A stretch of DNA of 64,000 bases from Pseudoscleropodium purum (GCA_963969395.1 OZ017800.1:868001-932000); one strand, 5' to 3'; counted from the stretch's first letter, positions 36,926 through 49,783 are shown. Notes: generated by a model not told the origin, from the letters alone. Program-made: numbers and translations.

Positions 36926-38110
36926 CTCCCTTAATCTCAAAATAAATCCGTGATCTCTAAAAGAAAACTACCGTAGTACCTCTTCAGTTTCGGCAAAAAA
37001 TAATTGTTTTTAAAGATATCGTAATTTCAAAAAATTATAATGATAATTGCCAAAAATCTTGAAAATTTACAACGCTGATTGCCGAAACAAATGGAAATAT
37101 GTGACTATATACGGTTTAGTAATCTTGCCAAATCATAAAGAATTAAATGATTAGGTTGTTTAAGAAAAGAAAATAACCAATATTAGTAAGAAGGTACAAC
37201 ATAGTCCAATGATCATCAAACATGTGTACAATAAATCAACAATCATCAAGGAATTTGTTGATGGAGACATCATGGAATTTCATCATTGGAACAACGTGGG
37301 AGTAGAAGTTGGAGAGGTTATTTTTATAATGAAATTCATTCCGTCTCATGAACCCTCAAAGGATATGGGGTAACTTGAAGATGATAGCTTGACCTCTCAT
37401 TGTCAAAAAATAGTACTTGTATTCAAAGTAAACTTTTAGATCTCATTTTTACATTGTAAAATAACATTTTCAAAAAAACTTTGACCTAAGAAAAGTTGAG
37501 AAATAAATCTAACTTTCATTTTCAAAGATCCTTTTGTCATTATGAGCATCCAAACAAAAGTTATAGACAAAATTCAAAGGGGATGCTTGAAAATGCCAAA
37601 GAAAAAAATCCTTTCAACTCCTCCTTGAAAGTTGTCCATAACTTTTGATTGGAGGATCAAATCTCAAAAGGATTTATGGAGATGTAAGCTAGCTTCATTT
37701 TCCACAATAATTTAGTTCAAATTCTTTTGAAAAAAGTTGTTCTACTATGCCTAAATGAGGTTTGAAATTCTACATTGAACACATTTCTTATGTTTGACTT
37801 CACTAGGAGGGTGAGCTCTTACTAATCCTAACTATTTACATATCCTACATGGGTTGTTTTACCTCTTATCATATAATTTGTATAAATATCTTGTTTATGA
37901 ACTCATTACTCTTGGCGAAGAATTGTACATTGGAGCTACATGCCGAATTTTTTATTAAGTTAGTATCTAGAATGATGAAAATTGTAGTAATTAATTTTTT
38001 CTACTAAAATTAGAAAGTCAAATTTTACTAAATATTCGGTAGAGGGTGCCGAAATTGAAGAGGTACTACAGCTATTGAAGCACCACAAATTTATTTTGGG
38101 GTAGAAGGAG
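36926..38110. mobile_element. Mariner/Stowaway-like DNA element, 1.19 kb
   Basis: The element is flanked by TA on both sides (36924-36925 and 38111-38112), the target duplication of the Tc1/mariner group. Its ends are inverted repeats of about 65-70 bases: the left reads CTCCCTTAATCTCAAAATAA and the right, inverted, reads CTCCTTCTACCCCAAAATAA; both continue to GTAGTACCTCTTC and TTTCGGCA. The opening resembles Stowaway ends (CTCCCTCCGTTCC-AAAATAAG). No transposase frame is visible. Inside, 37523-37600 and 37610-37690 form a second, nested inverted repeat. Confidence 0.8.
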
Positions 38111-38112
38111 TA

Positions 38113-39320
38113 CATCTTCTTTTTATGAAAGACCTAATGGGAAGCCCTTGTAGGATATTTGATTTTGAAAGGAGTGTCCCTTCTTTCAAAATCAATGATA
38201 GATTCTATGTTGTTAAACTAATAGGGGGATTACTCAATATAATAACCCTATTCCAAGTTCTATTTTGACTAGTCTCAAGATCTTAGCAATTCCAAATGTG
38301 ATTTTTGTAATCACCTCAAGTTTAAATTTTGATATCATTGTGATAGTTTGAATTTGTTAAAATTAAATTTTATCATTGTGATACCTTATATATAATTACC
38401 TTGAAAACCTTAATATTTTTTTTTTCTTAAATATGCAAATTCACTTTCAAGTTAAATATACCAAAATTATATTATTGCTTCATTTTTTTAAAATTCATTA
38501 AAAAGTGTCAAAAAACAATGTAGCTATTCAATTTTGCCTCAAGATTTATATATAAAAGGGGAAAAAAATCATTATAGCTTGTAGTTTATTCACTAGTAAA
38601 AAGAAAGTTTGGGAATACCAAATTATAGTATCAAGGCTTGATATCAACAATATCATCATGAATTTTGTCACTTATCCTCAAAAGCACAAGGTTTCTAAAC
38701 ATGGTGGATGTTTGTGGATGTGGTATGAAGTTCTATTACCAAAAATAAACTAAAATCCAAATCCAAATCTATCACAAAGCTATACAAAAGTTGATTTCTA
38801 AACAACTCCTATTTTATAGAACTATACAAAAGATACTTAACTATTCTCTAAGCGTTTATTTTCAACATCCACGTCTATTAGAAGGAAAAAAAATAAATTT
38901 ATGACTAAGAATTGTGAATATAGACCAGTATAAATAACAAGGTTCACTAGCACCTTCTACAATCTCAATAGACAAGTTGCTTCAAACATTGTGAATGGAA
39001 GATCCCCTAGTTATTTCTAGAGACCTGATTTATTCTCCATGGTACATTCTCAGCAGATTTTAGAACCTTGAGTTGGAATCTCCATTAAGACTTTGATTAA
39101 TTTGACTAAATTGATAATTTTTGGAGTCACCTCCAATTATACAATAGTTGTTAGATTAATTGTTTCTAGTCACATTCATTTTTTAGTTATTATATGATTG
39201 TATTTCATTGAATGTAGTCACAAGTATATAACGTTGACTAGGATGAATAATAATTCTTGTATATATATCCAAGAAGAAGAAAAATTTCTAAATATATGAA
39301 TAGGATGAGTTGTCTTTTAT
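38113..39320. other. AT-rich intergenic DNA
   Basis: Nothing beyond simple A- and T-rich sequence was recognised; stops occur often in all frames. Confidence 0.5.
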
Positions 39321-39324
39321 ATAT

Positions 39325-40345
39325 GTGGAAACTCCGTTGTCATAATGTGGATCATCTACTAGTTGAATTGGCATCATCATTAATTAAAAAAGAATGTTTA
39401 ATGTTGGGTACTTTGTTTTTAGTTGAACATTCTTGCTAATTTTTTCCAATTGGTTGGTTAGTAGTTAATACTAGGCTTAAAGAGGTTGAGACTAGAATTA
39501 ACTAACTACTAACTATGTTGAATTGAAGAAATTATTTAGAAGCAAGGACTCGTCCTTTGTCTCTCTTTTTTGTTTTTGGCAGTTTGGAGGTGCATAATAC
39601 ACTTGAGTAAAAAACTGTGTATTTATTTTTTATTTCACATTAAAAGAAATTTTGTTTTGAGGGTTTTGTATTGTATTTTGGAAAAGGGTTGAATCAAGGC
39701 AAAGTTTTGGACCTATTTTTTTAATATTTGATCCACAATAATTCCAAATTTTAGATCTAATATATTATGAAGAAGCCAGAGTTATGAGGCTTCAAAGTAT
39801 TAGAGGTAATTGGATTCTTAGGTAGCGAAGAAGAACATATGGAAGAGCTTCAATCTTATTGAGTTTTTTTTGGTATGGAAATAAAACTTAGAGGATGTAT
39901 ATTCTTTTAACTTATCTAATTCCTTGTATCAAAAATTTGGCTACAATAGATATGGAATCTATGAGTTATGTATAAAATACAATTGGAGTGTGCGTGATGT
40001 GAATCATTATGAAGTCAATAGTAGGTAAATGTCCACCAAAATTGAACAATGTCTTATATTGAGATCAAAATTGGTATGTCGATATTTGAGTAGTTAATCA
40101 ATATTGCAGTAAAGTTTCAAGCCATTTGAAGCTACTAATCTTTTCTTAATCTAGACCAAAGCTAGATATGGGAATTTCTAGGATATTATGGGAATTGTAG
40201 GATAGGATTTGGGAAGAGGGGAATTTGGGAATAGGTTTAAGATTATTTAAAGTGTTAAGGATATAAGAGATTGTATTTGAAGCATTTCCATGATAAAATT
40301 TCCTTTCTATTCCACACATATTTGCAAATCTTTGTGGCACCAGAG
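39325..40345 (+). repeat. Dispersed repeat family, copy B
   Basis: Co-linear with copy A at 2985-4340 but without A's internal duplication and CACTA-like insertion, so B probably shows the older arrangement. It ends with TATTTGCAAATCTTTGTGGC, and TTAA element copy 2 begins 17 bases later. The class is unresolved, since no LTR pair, coding part or terminal inverted repeat was seen. Confidence 0.7.
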
Positions 40346-40361
40346 CTAGAAGATTTTTAAA

Positions 40362-41288
40362 TTAACCCCTAAAGGACCAAGGCCTTTTTTTCTACCAAAA
40401 AACACTCAAAACTGCCATATCTATAGCAAAAGGTAAAAAAAATTAATTGTTTTCTTTTTCACATCTAACTATAGGATCTTACACCTAACTATTATGAAAA
40501 TGTGTGGGAAAAAATTCAGAATTTTTGACTACATAGATTGCATGATATTTGCGTTTAAAGTGGAAAAAACAAGTTTTTCAACACATTGTGGGACTAGATT
40601 TTTTAACTTTGAACATTTTTAACTTTAATTTGTAGCACTATAGTGTTTTGAGATTTGAATCTTTATGGTATAAAATTGAGTTGAGAGTTTAGAAAATATT
40701 CAAAATATTCAAAAACACTTAATTTTATTCTTTAAAAAATTGCTAAATAGAAGTAGATACTAGATAGAAGGAAAATCTAAAATAATCATATCTAAAGTGA
40801 AATTAAAATGCATTAATCCCAATGGTGAGATTTTTCTATCAAGAAAGATCGACCATGTGAAACTTTTTTTTTTTTAAATTATAAAAATTGCATTTAGAAA
40901 TGAATCCTACAAGTTATTTTTTCAAGAAGATGCTCTAATTGCCCAAAAAACAAGATCGTCCATAACTTCCTCATAAAAAATCCAAATGGAATAAATCAAA
41001 GCTTCACATGTACACAAAATATAATATATAAGGAAAAAAATTTTAAAAATTAAAAAATTGAAATTTTTGAAATTTGTTTTGCTGCCAACCATCCCTTGTT
41101 CTGAGCTTATTTGCGCATAACTTTTGTTTCCGGGCACCAATTGAAAAATAAATTATATTCCCATGAAGATAATAAATTTTTCTATCTTCAAAAAAAGTTT
41201 CAAAAAATAAAGAAAAGATTTCAGCCCACAGGTACCTGCCCGAAATCCCATTTGTCCACTGAAGGGACAATGGTCCTTTAGGGGTTAA
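40362..41288 (+). mobile_element. TTAA-type non-autonomous element, copy 2 (perfect ends)
   Basis: This 927-bp element has perfect 18-base inverted ends: TTAACCCCTAAAGGACCA on the left (40362-40379) and its exact reverse complement on the right (41271-41288). If TTAA is the duplicated target, the inverted repeat proper is 14 bases beginning CCCC. The interior has the family blocks AAACTGCCATAT and TAGATTGCATGATATT, and its right half matches the tandem pair at 54705-56375 in the opposite direction, including GGTGCCCGGAAACAAAAGTT (inverted). No transposase is encoded. Confidence 0.85.
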
Positions 41289-44200
41289 ATAAATTGTATC
41301 ACATAATCACTAGCTAGCATCTATTGTACCTTATCGAAATCTACTAGAATCTTTAAATCTATGAAAAAACCTTACATGTTAAAATTTTTTTAATTTATAA
41401 GAAATTATAGTATCTATAGTACATACATCCTCACTAAACTATGGATATACCTCTAAATCTAGAAAATTATCTAAATTTGTGTAAAATTCTTGCACGTATA
41501 TTTTATAACTATATCTACATTCTAATATGTACATCTAAAGCAAAATTTTAACAAATCAATCACATTTATAAGTGCATTCAATAATGCCATAGTAATTTAG
41601 CAAAAACAAATAATGTTCAAAGAAATTAAAATTGAAATTGGCATTTTGATAATATGATTTCAACATTTTCTTATAAAACTAGTGCCCTTGGCGGCTTGGC
41701 TTCTAATCCTAAATAATTCAAAGGAAATTAGCAACAATCTAAAATACAAATTGTAAGGCCAATAGAATGTCACAAATAATATAAACATATTCTAATTTTG
41801 AACTCATACTCATGTAAAAACTATTGTTATATACTCAAATTCCTCAAAATTCTGAATCTATATAAAAATTCCAACTCTTCATTGTTAATAAAAGATTCAA
41901 TAATGAATTTACATACAACTGCAAAATGTTCAATGAAAACCTTGTATAATTAACCCTATAACTAGCTCAAATTCCACAAAACATTCTCAAATGTATTTTT
42001 AGAAGCTTAAAGCCTAAATTAAGCTAAATCAACAATGAAATCTTCAAATTGAAAAATTCACCTATACTATCCTCTGAAAAGATGACTCCCCCTTGGTTTG
42101 CATTAGTTCGCCTCCCCCCCCCCCACCTCTCAAGAAATTTACAAACTATTGATTTTTTTAAGAAAAAATGCTTACCCTCGAAATTGCCGTTGATTTCTCA
42201 AAAAATCACAAGCCATTGATCTTGTGAGATTTAATCTGAGCCATCCAAATACGAAATACAAAATGAATATCAAATACATACACAATATCGGATACGAGAT
42301 GAATACTAAACATGGGTACTGGATATGGATACGGATGAATATTGAATATAGATACTAGATATGAATACAATATTGGATATGGATATGGGACGAATTATCC
42401 CATATTGATTGTCACTGTGTTGGTTTCTGAAAATTACAAGAGGGGGGAGGGTTTTTTTCAAATGAAAATTTTAAAACCTTTAAAACCCAAAAATGAGCAT
42501 TGTGAGTCACTTTTGGGTGGATAGTGGGTATTTTCTTCACTGTCCACTCAAAAGATGCCTCACATGTTACAATTGCCTAAATGATGTTCAATGTTTTCAT
42601 CTTTGACTAAAATTCAAGATTTTGCATATTGCTATATACATGCAACAACTTCCAATAGATATTAGGTTATAACATGCAACTGATGATTAGGATTAGTCAT
42701 GACATTTCAATGAGTTGTTGATGTACAATCAAACTTGCAACTTTTGTCCATTGGTAACTATGAGTACTAAAAGTCTTCATTTTGAAAGAACTAACAAAAA
42801 ATGATCATCCTTCTAATATATTTGAAATCAAATCAAGAATCTATCTTTGGGTATTACAATGTATATATTAAACTTTTAAACTTTTTTAATATTTCAATTA
42901 GAAAGAATGAATTTTAAAAATTCCTCTATTATAATAAGCTTTTAGTACAAATGAGACAATTTTTAAATATTTAGAGATAGTTGTTTGGACGTACCTCTTA
43001 ATTTGTTAAATTTGAAATTTACATATAAATCTAATATTTTTAAAATTCGAAAATTTTAGAATAATCCTTAAAATACTAGAGAATAGTCCAAATGATAAAT
43101 TGTCCAAATACAAAAATTCAACTTTGAATAATAGTTTAATGATAACTTTCAAAAAGAGATCATAAATTAATTTTTATTGATTATATTAATACTATTAGGT
43201 TTAACTTTAACTTTATCAAATCTTAAACATAAATTTGAAATCTAAATACTAAAAATTTCTTATTAGAAAGATTGAGTATTGACTATTGATGATTTTACAA
43301 CAATTTTTTCTAAAAACTATTTTTTTAACAATTTAATAATTTTTCTCAAATTTCTTTTAGCATTTTAAGTTTAAATAATGATGATTTTCAAAAGATTTTT
43401 TTATCCAATCTCTTAATTAATGCAATTCTTAATGAGAATGTTTTATTAAAAACAAAAAGAATAATATTTGAGGTGAAATATATTGGTGTTCTTCAATACA
43501 CAAAAATGCATTTTATTTTAAAGAATCTTGCAAAGGATCTATACAAAACAAATGCTAGGAGATTAGTTACTCAAGAAACTAACAGTTTCTGGATGGACTT
43601 AAAATAATAACAATGATAATAAGAAGAGTAGCATCATAGGGATCTCAATACAATATTGTAGCCTTGATTGTTAATAGTTATTTTAGATTTTATCACTGCA
43701 CCAAAGTCCCCATTGCCAAGGAGCATGTTTTCATCAATGTTCCTGTCAAGGTCCCTATTTTTATGACTAACAAACTTGACTATGCCAACATATGACTAGG
43801 GGTTTACTCACCTACACTATATATCACTAATTATTCAAATTGAACGAGTAAAAACACGTCTTTTCCTTGTAGTGAACACCAAGAACATCACGTCTTTGTT
43901 TCTTTCAAGTAAATTAGCTATTTGAATGCCTATCAAGCTTACACTAAAAACTTCTAAAGCTCCAAAAATACAAGGCAAATTATATAAACAAAAAATAAAA
44001 TATCTTTGCATTGAAAAGCAAATGCAATGCTAATACAATGAAATAAGAGTTCATGAGTGTCAACCATGGACCTGTAAATATCCACAATTAAACTTGATGG
44101 TTGCAAAGTTTTTCATATTATAATTCCATATCAACCTAAGTTACTTGAGAAACAAGCTTTACCAAACTTCACTAACGTGTTTAGCATTCAAATTTACTTA

Positions 44201-44814
44201 CTCCAGTACTTACTAGCTTAAACTAATACTAAAAACGTAGATGCCTACATCTAAATTTAACTAGAATACAACATCATGACAACAATGAATGCCTGGTATG
44301 GGTATGGACTTTGGACACTTTGGCATCAAGCCTTATGCTATAGCTTAACTAGCTTCATCTTTTGAACATTCTTTTCTATTACATAGATGAATTAAATCAA
44401 TAAGTGAGTTTGAATACTAAGAGACTCCCTCACAATAACTTGAATGAATGTGGACTACATGTCTAATTAGTATAAAATTTGGATGCTTGTAGATGAAAGC
44501 GTATAGAAATTAGATGTATGTAGATAAAACTTGGATGAAAAATCACACTATTTGAGATAGGATGAAAATAAATAAAGACCATATTATATTGATTTTATCT
44601 AGAATATTGTAAGCTTCAACATGAATGCACCCATGCAAATTTGCATAAATTCAAATTAGTACAAATTATCATTAATTGTGTAAGGGGCAACAATTGATAA
44701 ACTTAAATATAGTAGCTAGAAAGCAATATTCAATTATTCCTTTGATTTGTATAGGAAATATCTATCTTTCGTTTTGTCCAAGGTTTGTGTCCAAAACATA
44801 CATCGAGCAACAAT
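41289..44814. other. AT-rich intergenic DNA
   Basis: No gene was found. There is a run of 13-14 C at about 42111-42124, a degenerate GGATAYGRATAC-type repeat at about 42290-42400, and a lone CACTA-like right terminus TTTTCCTTGTAGTG at 43861-43874. Confidence 0.5.
42285..42400. repeat. Degenerate GATACGAATAC-type short tandem repeat
   Basis: Imperfect units of 6 to 12 bases such as GGATATGGATACGGATGAAT repeat across about 115 bases. The 60-codon open frame over it (MNIDTRYEYNIGYGYGTNYP start) results from the repeat and is not taken as a gene. Confidence 0.6.
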
Positions 44815-45149
44815 GCTATTTTGTGAGCATGCAAGCATAAGCTTGTGAGTAGTGAGCAAGGATTATGTGAGCATTGAGCTTAGAAATTTGAAGAAGCCCT
44901 AAAAAATTTAATAGTATTTCTAAAATAAATTCCATCTTAAAATTTTAATCAAAATTTACTATTTTCAATAAATTTTTGTACCTATTACTATGGACCTACT
45001 ACTGTGAACCTATTATCATATTTATGTAGAATTCAAATGAAAATTATAATTTTCAATGTTGTGTTTAAAAGATTAGAAGTATACATTATGAAAATGATGA
45101 ACTCAATTGATGTGAAAGATGAATGGAGATGGAAATAATTTTGCATAGA

Positions 45150-45798
45150 ATATTGGTTGATCACTATCATATAGCAATGTGGGTCTTCTTGGGGCTAATA
45201 GGAAGCTACCAATAATTTTCTTTTGATGTACTATTGTTAAACTTGCTTAAATTTTAGAAAAAAAAATTGTTGATAAGAATTATTTTTATATATAATGATC
45301 TTTGTCATAGTGAATTTTATTTTAATTGATCATTGTCTTTTAACATCATGGATCTTCTAGGGTCAATAGAAGAGTATTAATATTTCTTTTCTAATTTGCA
45401 AGTTAGTGGACTTGTTTAGTTTTTAAAAACAAAAATTTGTTCATAGGAATTTGTTACCTGTGGAAAGAGCTTAGCCGCATTGAATTTCATTTTTGTTGAT
45501 CACTATCTTGTAATAGCATGGGTCCTCTTGAGGTAAATGGGGGGTGCCTATACTTCTATCTTAATGTATTAGTAATTGAACTTGATAAGAGCTTGGAAGA
45601 AAATAATTGTTTGATATGAATTATTTTTGTAAAAAATGAGCTTAATTACACCAAAGTGTTGATTAGTTGATCATTGTTTTTTTGTGGCCCCTCTTGGGAG
45701 TCCAATTCTTTCATCTTTGATCAGATGGTGGTTTGGTTAATCACTTTTTGTTGCTTGGGACCTCTCGGCGCCAAGAGGAGAATCAAACACTTGCCATC
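45150..45798. repeat. Degenerate tandem repeat in left arm of foldback element
   Basis: Units begin near 45153, 45339, 45505, 45672 and 45742, each with a TTGATCACT/TTGATCATTG phrase followed by a GGGTCCTCTTGAGGTMAATGG-type block. Another unit continues at 46733-46888 once TTAA copy 3 is taken out. The right arm has only one unit, so the array grew after, or only on, the left side. Confidence 0.7.
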
Positions 45799-46732
45799 TT
45801 AACCCCTAAAGTTCCTTGACTATGTTTTTGCCAAAAATGCTCCAAAACTGCCATTTCTTATACAAGTTTCAAAATTTTGAAAAAAAACATTTTTGAACAC
45901 GTGTAACCTTAGTATCTTGTATTTCATTGGCTTGAAAATATGTGGTAAAAATTTCAGAAATTTCCACCATATAGATTGCAAGATATTAGCATTTGAAGTG
46001 ACAAAAATCATTTTTTTATCCTTGCAAAAAACTAGGCAATTGAACCTCACAAGGTCACATTTGTATGAAAAAATGTTCAAAATTATTGCAACTCTTTGGA
46101 TTCATTCTTCAAGGCATATTGGCTACATGCTTGAAATTTTTTAGATCATTTGAAATTGTACAACATATAGGAAAAACATAGTAAGTAGAAAGATGTAGAG
46201 AATGGTTTAAAATACTAAATTATTAACAATTTATTTATGGAATTGAAAAATGACAATCCCAATGGTTGTAATGTTGTAATAAAAAAATCTTCACATAACG
46301 TTTCTATTTTTTTCCAAAAATATTGAAAATTGAGTTCAATGAAGGACTTCAAAGTTTATTTGGGGGTAGAAAATCCATAACTACCTGCAAACTAAAACAC
46401 CTCATAACTTTTGACTCATTGATGAAAATGGAATTATTCAAAGCTTTTAATGTTTATATAAATCTAGAAAACCAATTTCAAATTTGGATTTTTGAAAAAA
46501 ATTATTTTTAAAAATTTGCCTAAACTGCCCAAGTTGAGAAACAAACTACATATTAGGCTATAACTTTTGACTCATATTTTCAAATATCCTGAAATTTAGT
46601 GCATATGAAAGATATTCTTTGTCCACACCTTCTATTAAAATTTGGGCTAAAAACATGGAAATCTCTAGTCACACGTATGTGCCCAAAATTTCTATGTTGC
46701 CAAAAAATGCAATTTGGTTCTTTAAGGGTTAA
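45799..46732 (+). mobile_element. TTAA-type non-autonomous element, copy 3 (with empty-site evidence)
   Basis: A 934-bp element, TTAACCCCTAAAGTTCC on the left and GGTTCTTTAAGGGTTAA on the right. Removing it with one TTAA gives GCCATCTTAATGTGCTCC, which matches the unoccupied neighbouring unit at about 45557-45580 (CTATCTTAATGTATTAG) and also the inverted arm at 47080-47096. TTAA was therefore there once before insertion and twice after. The interior aligns with copy 1. No transposase is encoded. Confidence 0.85.
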
Positions 46733-47261
46733 TGTGCTCCTTATTGAACTTTGCTAGGTTTTAAGAAGAAAAAATTGGTTACTAATTAAAATTTGTTTGA
46801 AATCAACTAAAGTTGTTTCATTCAAATTTTGATTTTTATAATCACTTCCCTCTTGTTGTTGAGTACCTCTCGGTGCCGAGAAGAGTCTCTCTTGTTGTGG
46901 GGGAAAAAAAAGGGTTTTTTTTCTTGTAGCTAGAAAGACTCTTCTCAATGCCAAGAGGTACCCAACAACAAGAAGGGAGTGATTATAAAAATTTGAATCT
47001 AAATAGAACATTCTCAATTGATTTCAAACAAATCCTAATTAAACACCAATTTTTTTTTTTTAAATCTAGCAAAGTCCAATAAGTAGCACATCAAGGTTGA
47101 ATAAGGGACCACGATAATAGGTTCACAGTAATAGGTCCATGGAAATAGGTACTAAAATTTATCAAAAATAATAAATTTTGACCATAATTTTTAGATGGAA
47201 TCTTAAAAAAATTATACACTCACAAGCTCACAAGCTCACGCTTACACGCTCATAGAATAAC

Positions 47262-49513
47262 AAACCTAATACATCAAGAATTCATTTATAGAAAAGACAA
47301 TGTATAGAATAACAAAAATAAATGTCTATACTATATCCTCCTCCCCAAGCAACCATTACACAATTATATCCCTTCAATGTTCAAAACATATTTTCAAACA
47401 GTTTATTGAAATCAAATATAATACAATTTATTTTAAAATATGAATCATTGACACACATGAATATTTAAATGATCATATTTTACTATAACTGTATTATTAA
47501 AATGTTATAATTATATTATTTAAAACCTAAAATTCCAATTTAAAAGTTCCTTTTTAGATAATATGCTCTTCATTTTCATTGAATAATTTTAAACTTGCTT
47601 CAAATAAGGTGACAAAACCTAAAATTAATTTGAACAAGGATTTCTATGGGGGTCCTATTATTGAATTAAGCATAAGATTTTTTTGTTGAATCTTGCTAAT
47701 AGTAAAAAAAATATTCTAGTTTTTCTTAGTCAAAATGCATTTTTTGGATCCCATATGAATAAATTACAAATTTTCAAAGTATTCAAAGTATGTATAAACA
47801 AAATTATTGTAGGCTCACATGGATAGAAGATGTGCATTTTTGGCAAGAATCTAAAACAATCCCTAAAAATTCCTAGCTAAAATGTAAAACTTGTATTCAT
47901 GATAGACTCAAGTCAATTTTAAATATATATAATTTTAACAATTAAAGAAATTCATAGACAATTCATTTAGTTTTCAAAATATGTATTTTTAAAAGAATCT
48001 AGAATCCATCTTTAATCCTTAGCAATACTCATAAAAAACTTATACAATTTAATAATGGGAACTTTTTACAATTATTTGAATTCAAACAACTTTTGTTGTA
48101 GTTACTTTACTAAACTTTATCTCGTTTTTTTGTTGTGAACTAGTATAATAGTAGTATAGAAGATTGGGCATTTTGCTTGCCAAAGTAGGTTTTGACATCA
48201 TATTTTAATGAAACTAGATCAATTAGGTGATTCTATGTGAAGAATTTGACAAAAATAAATTAGGTCAAACTTCCCATTTTTTGTAGCAAAATGGCATGTA
48301 TTGTATGATTAAAATATAATGAAGATGTTTGTCTCTTCAATGGGGGGATACAATGTAACATTACAATAAAGTCATTGCACCAATATTAACATGTAACACC
48401 AATCTCAACCAAGGCTACACAATATTATGAGGGGATATTAAAAAAGAATGTTTGGGATGTTTTTTGAGTTTTATCATCTATTATATTAGATATACAATGG
48501 CACTACCCTTGTAATGACTCTTGTCACAAAATTCATTACATTTTCATCCCATAGAAATATCATCCAATCCTTTCATCCAATTTTCATGATGAAAACCTAG
48601 ATCATGTCAAGCATTCTTGTGACTTGTCATGCACATATTTCCATTGTCTCTTGCAAACAAAAATATACAATGGGAGTGGTGTTGCAAACTTTTGCAACAA
48701 TTGTGCTACTAGTATAAGTTACACTATCTACACCTAAAATCCACCTTTCCTCAAAATCAACCATTATTGTTGAAGGGAAACTTAATAGGGAGGATATCCA
48801 AAATGGTGTGCATGATTGCATGGCAAGGACAAGTATAAGGTGAATTTTGAGTAGTGTGCATACCTATTTATAATCTTGTGGAGGTGGCAACTTTAGAAGT
48901 GGACAATTTCAAGTGCACTTTTTGTTGTTTTAACTTCTTCTTTAGTGTCAATTTTTCATGTGCATCAAATGCATTTTAGCACCACCTACATGATACTTTT
49001 AGCACCCTACATGTTGCATCTTAAAAAATTTGTGACTAATTCACAATATGCCCCCAAATGATATAACCCCTTGCATTTTGATTCATTAGTCCTCCAGCAA
49101 TGTGCAAAAATTGTTGTTCATTTTCTAGAGCATATTCGTTTTACCACAGAGCTTATTGGGGCAATTTTAGGCCTGTTTCCAAGTCCAACAATGTCTCCTG
49201 GTTGCTTTTTGTTTTGGAGATTTTTCAGACTGGCCGGGTGCTTCAGTTCAGCTGATGCAATTTCTGGTGTAATTTGGTGTTTCAGAAAAAAAAATTTATA
49301 GAAAATTAAAGAGTAACTTAGTCCAGAGGTAGTTGAATAGACTGATGGAATGTTGCTTCACATTAAAATACAATAATATTGTTTTGAGTCGGTATACAAC
49401 TTGTTTTTCTTGGGTTTCTAAATTGTCTCTCCCCGGTGATCAGAATTTTAAAATTTAAAATTTTTTTTAAACACATGGACAATTTCCGTTGCAAGGTGAT
49501 CAGAATTTGTGTC
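47262..49513. other. AT-rich intergenic DNA
   Basis: No gene was recognised. The phrase AAACACATGGACAATTTCCGTTG at 49471-49493 recurs, slightly changed, at 52735-52757, in both cases shortly before a MITE family 2 copy; the two loci may share a larger repeat. Confidence 0.45.
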
Positions 49514-49783
49514 ACAAGACGCTAAACCCAGCCCACAAAGTGGGAGGTGCAGGGTGAATTTATCCTTAGAGAAAAATACAGGAATTATTTTTTTGTCACA
49601 CATTATAAAATTTGCAAATTTTGAATTCATATTTGTGATCAAAGGTCCCATAACTTAATTGGTTAAATGTTGTGAAGAACATAGAATTAACATAGCACAA
49701 AATAGGAGGCTTTTTTCACACACAATACAAAATCACCTTGTGTGTCGCACTTTGTGGGATGGGATTACTGGATTAGTGTCCTA
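49514..49783 (+). mobile_element. MITE family 2, copy b
   Basis: A 270-bp element. The left end reads CAAGACGCTAAACCCAGCCC and continues CACAAAGTGGG; the right end reads CACTTTGTGGGATGGGATTA and ends GTGTCCT. The internal ATAAAATTTGCAAATTTTGA and TTCATATTTGTGATCAAAGG blocks match copy a. It is non-coding. Confidence 0.65.

Larger units (their letters stand above)
44815..47261. mobile_element. Foldback (long inverted repeat) element, 2.4 kb
   Basis: The ends are inverted copies: left GCTATTTTGTGAGCATG, right inverted GTTATTCTATGAGCGTG. The next about 200 bases on the left (to 45020) match the inverse of 47098-47230 (CCTATTACTATGGACCTACT and so on). The centre is a hairpin with arms of about 155 bases (46733-46888 and 46936-47096) and a 47-base loop. 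The left arm additionally contains tandem units of about 165-185 bases and TTAA element copy 3. This layout, long inverted repeats with internal tandem repeats, is that of foldback-type transposons. No coding part and no sure target duplication were found. Confidence 0.75.

Noticed and set aside
42111..42124. Poly-C run as a possible regulatory structure
   Set aside because: It is an isolated homopolymer in empty DNA and could also be of uncertain length in the assembly.
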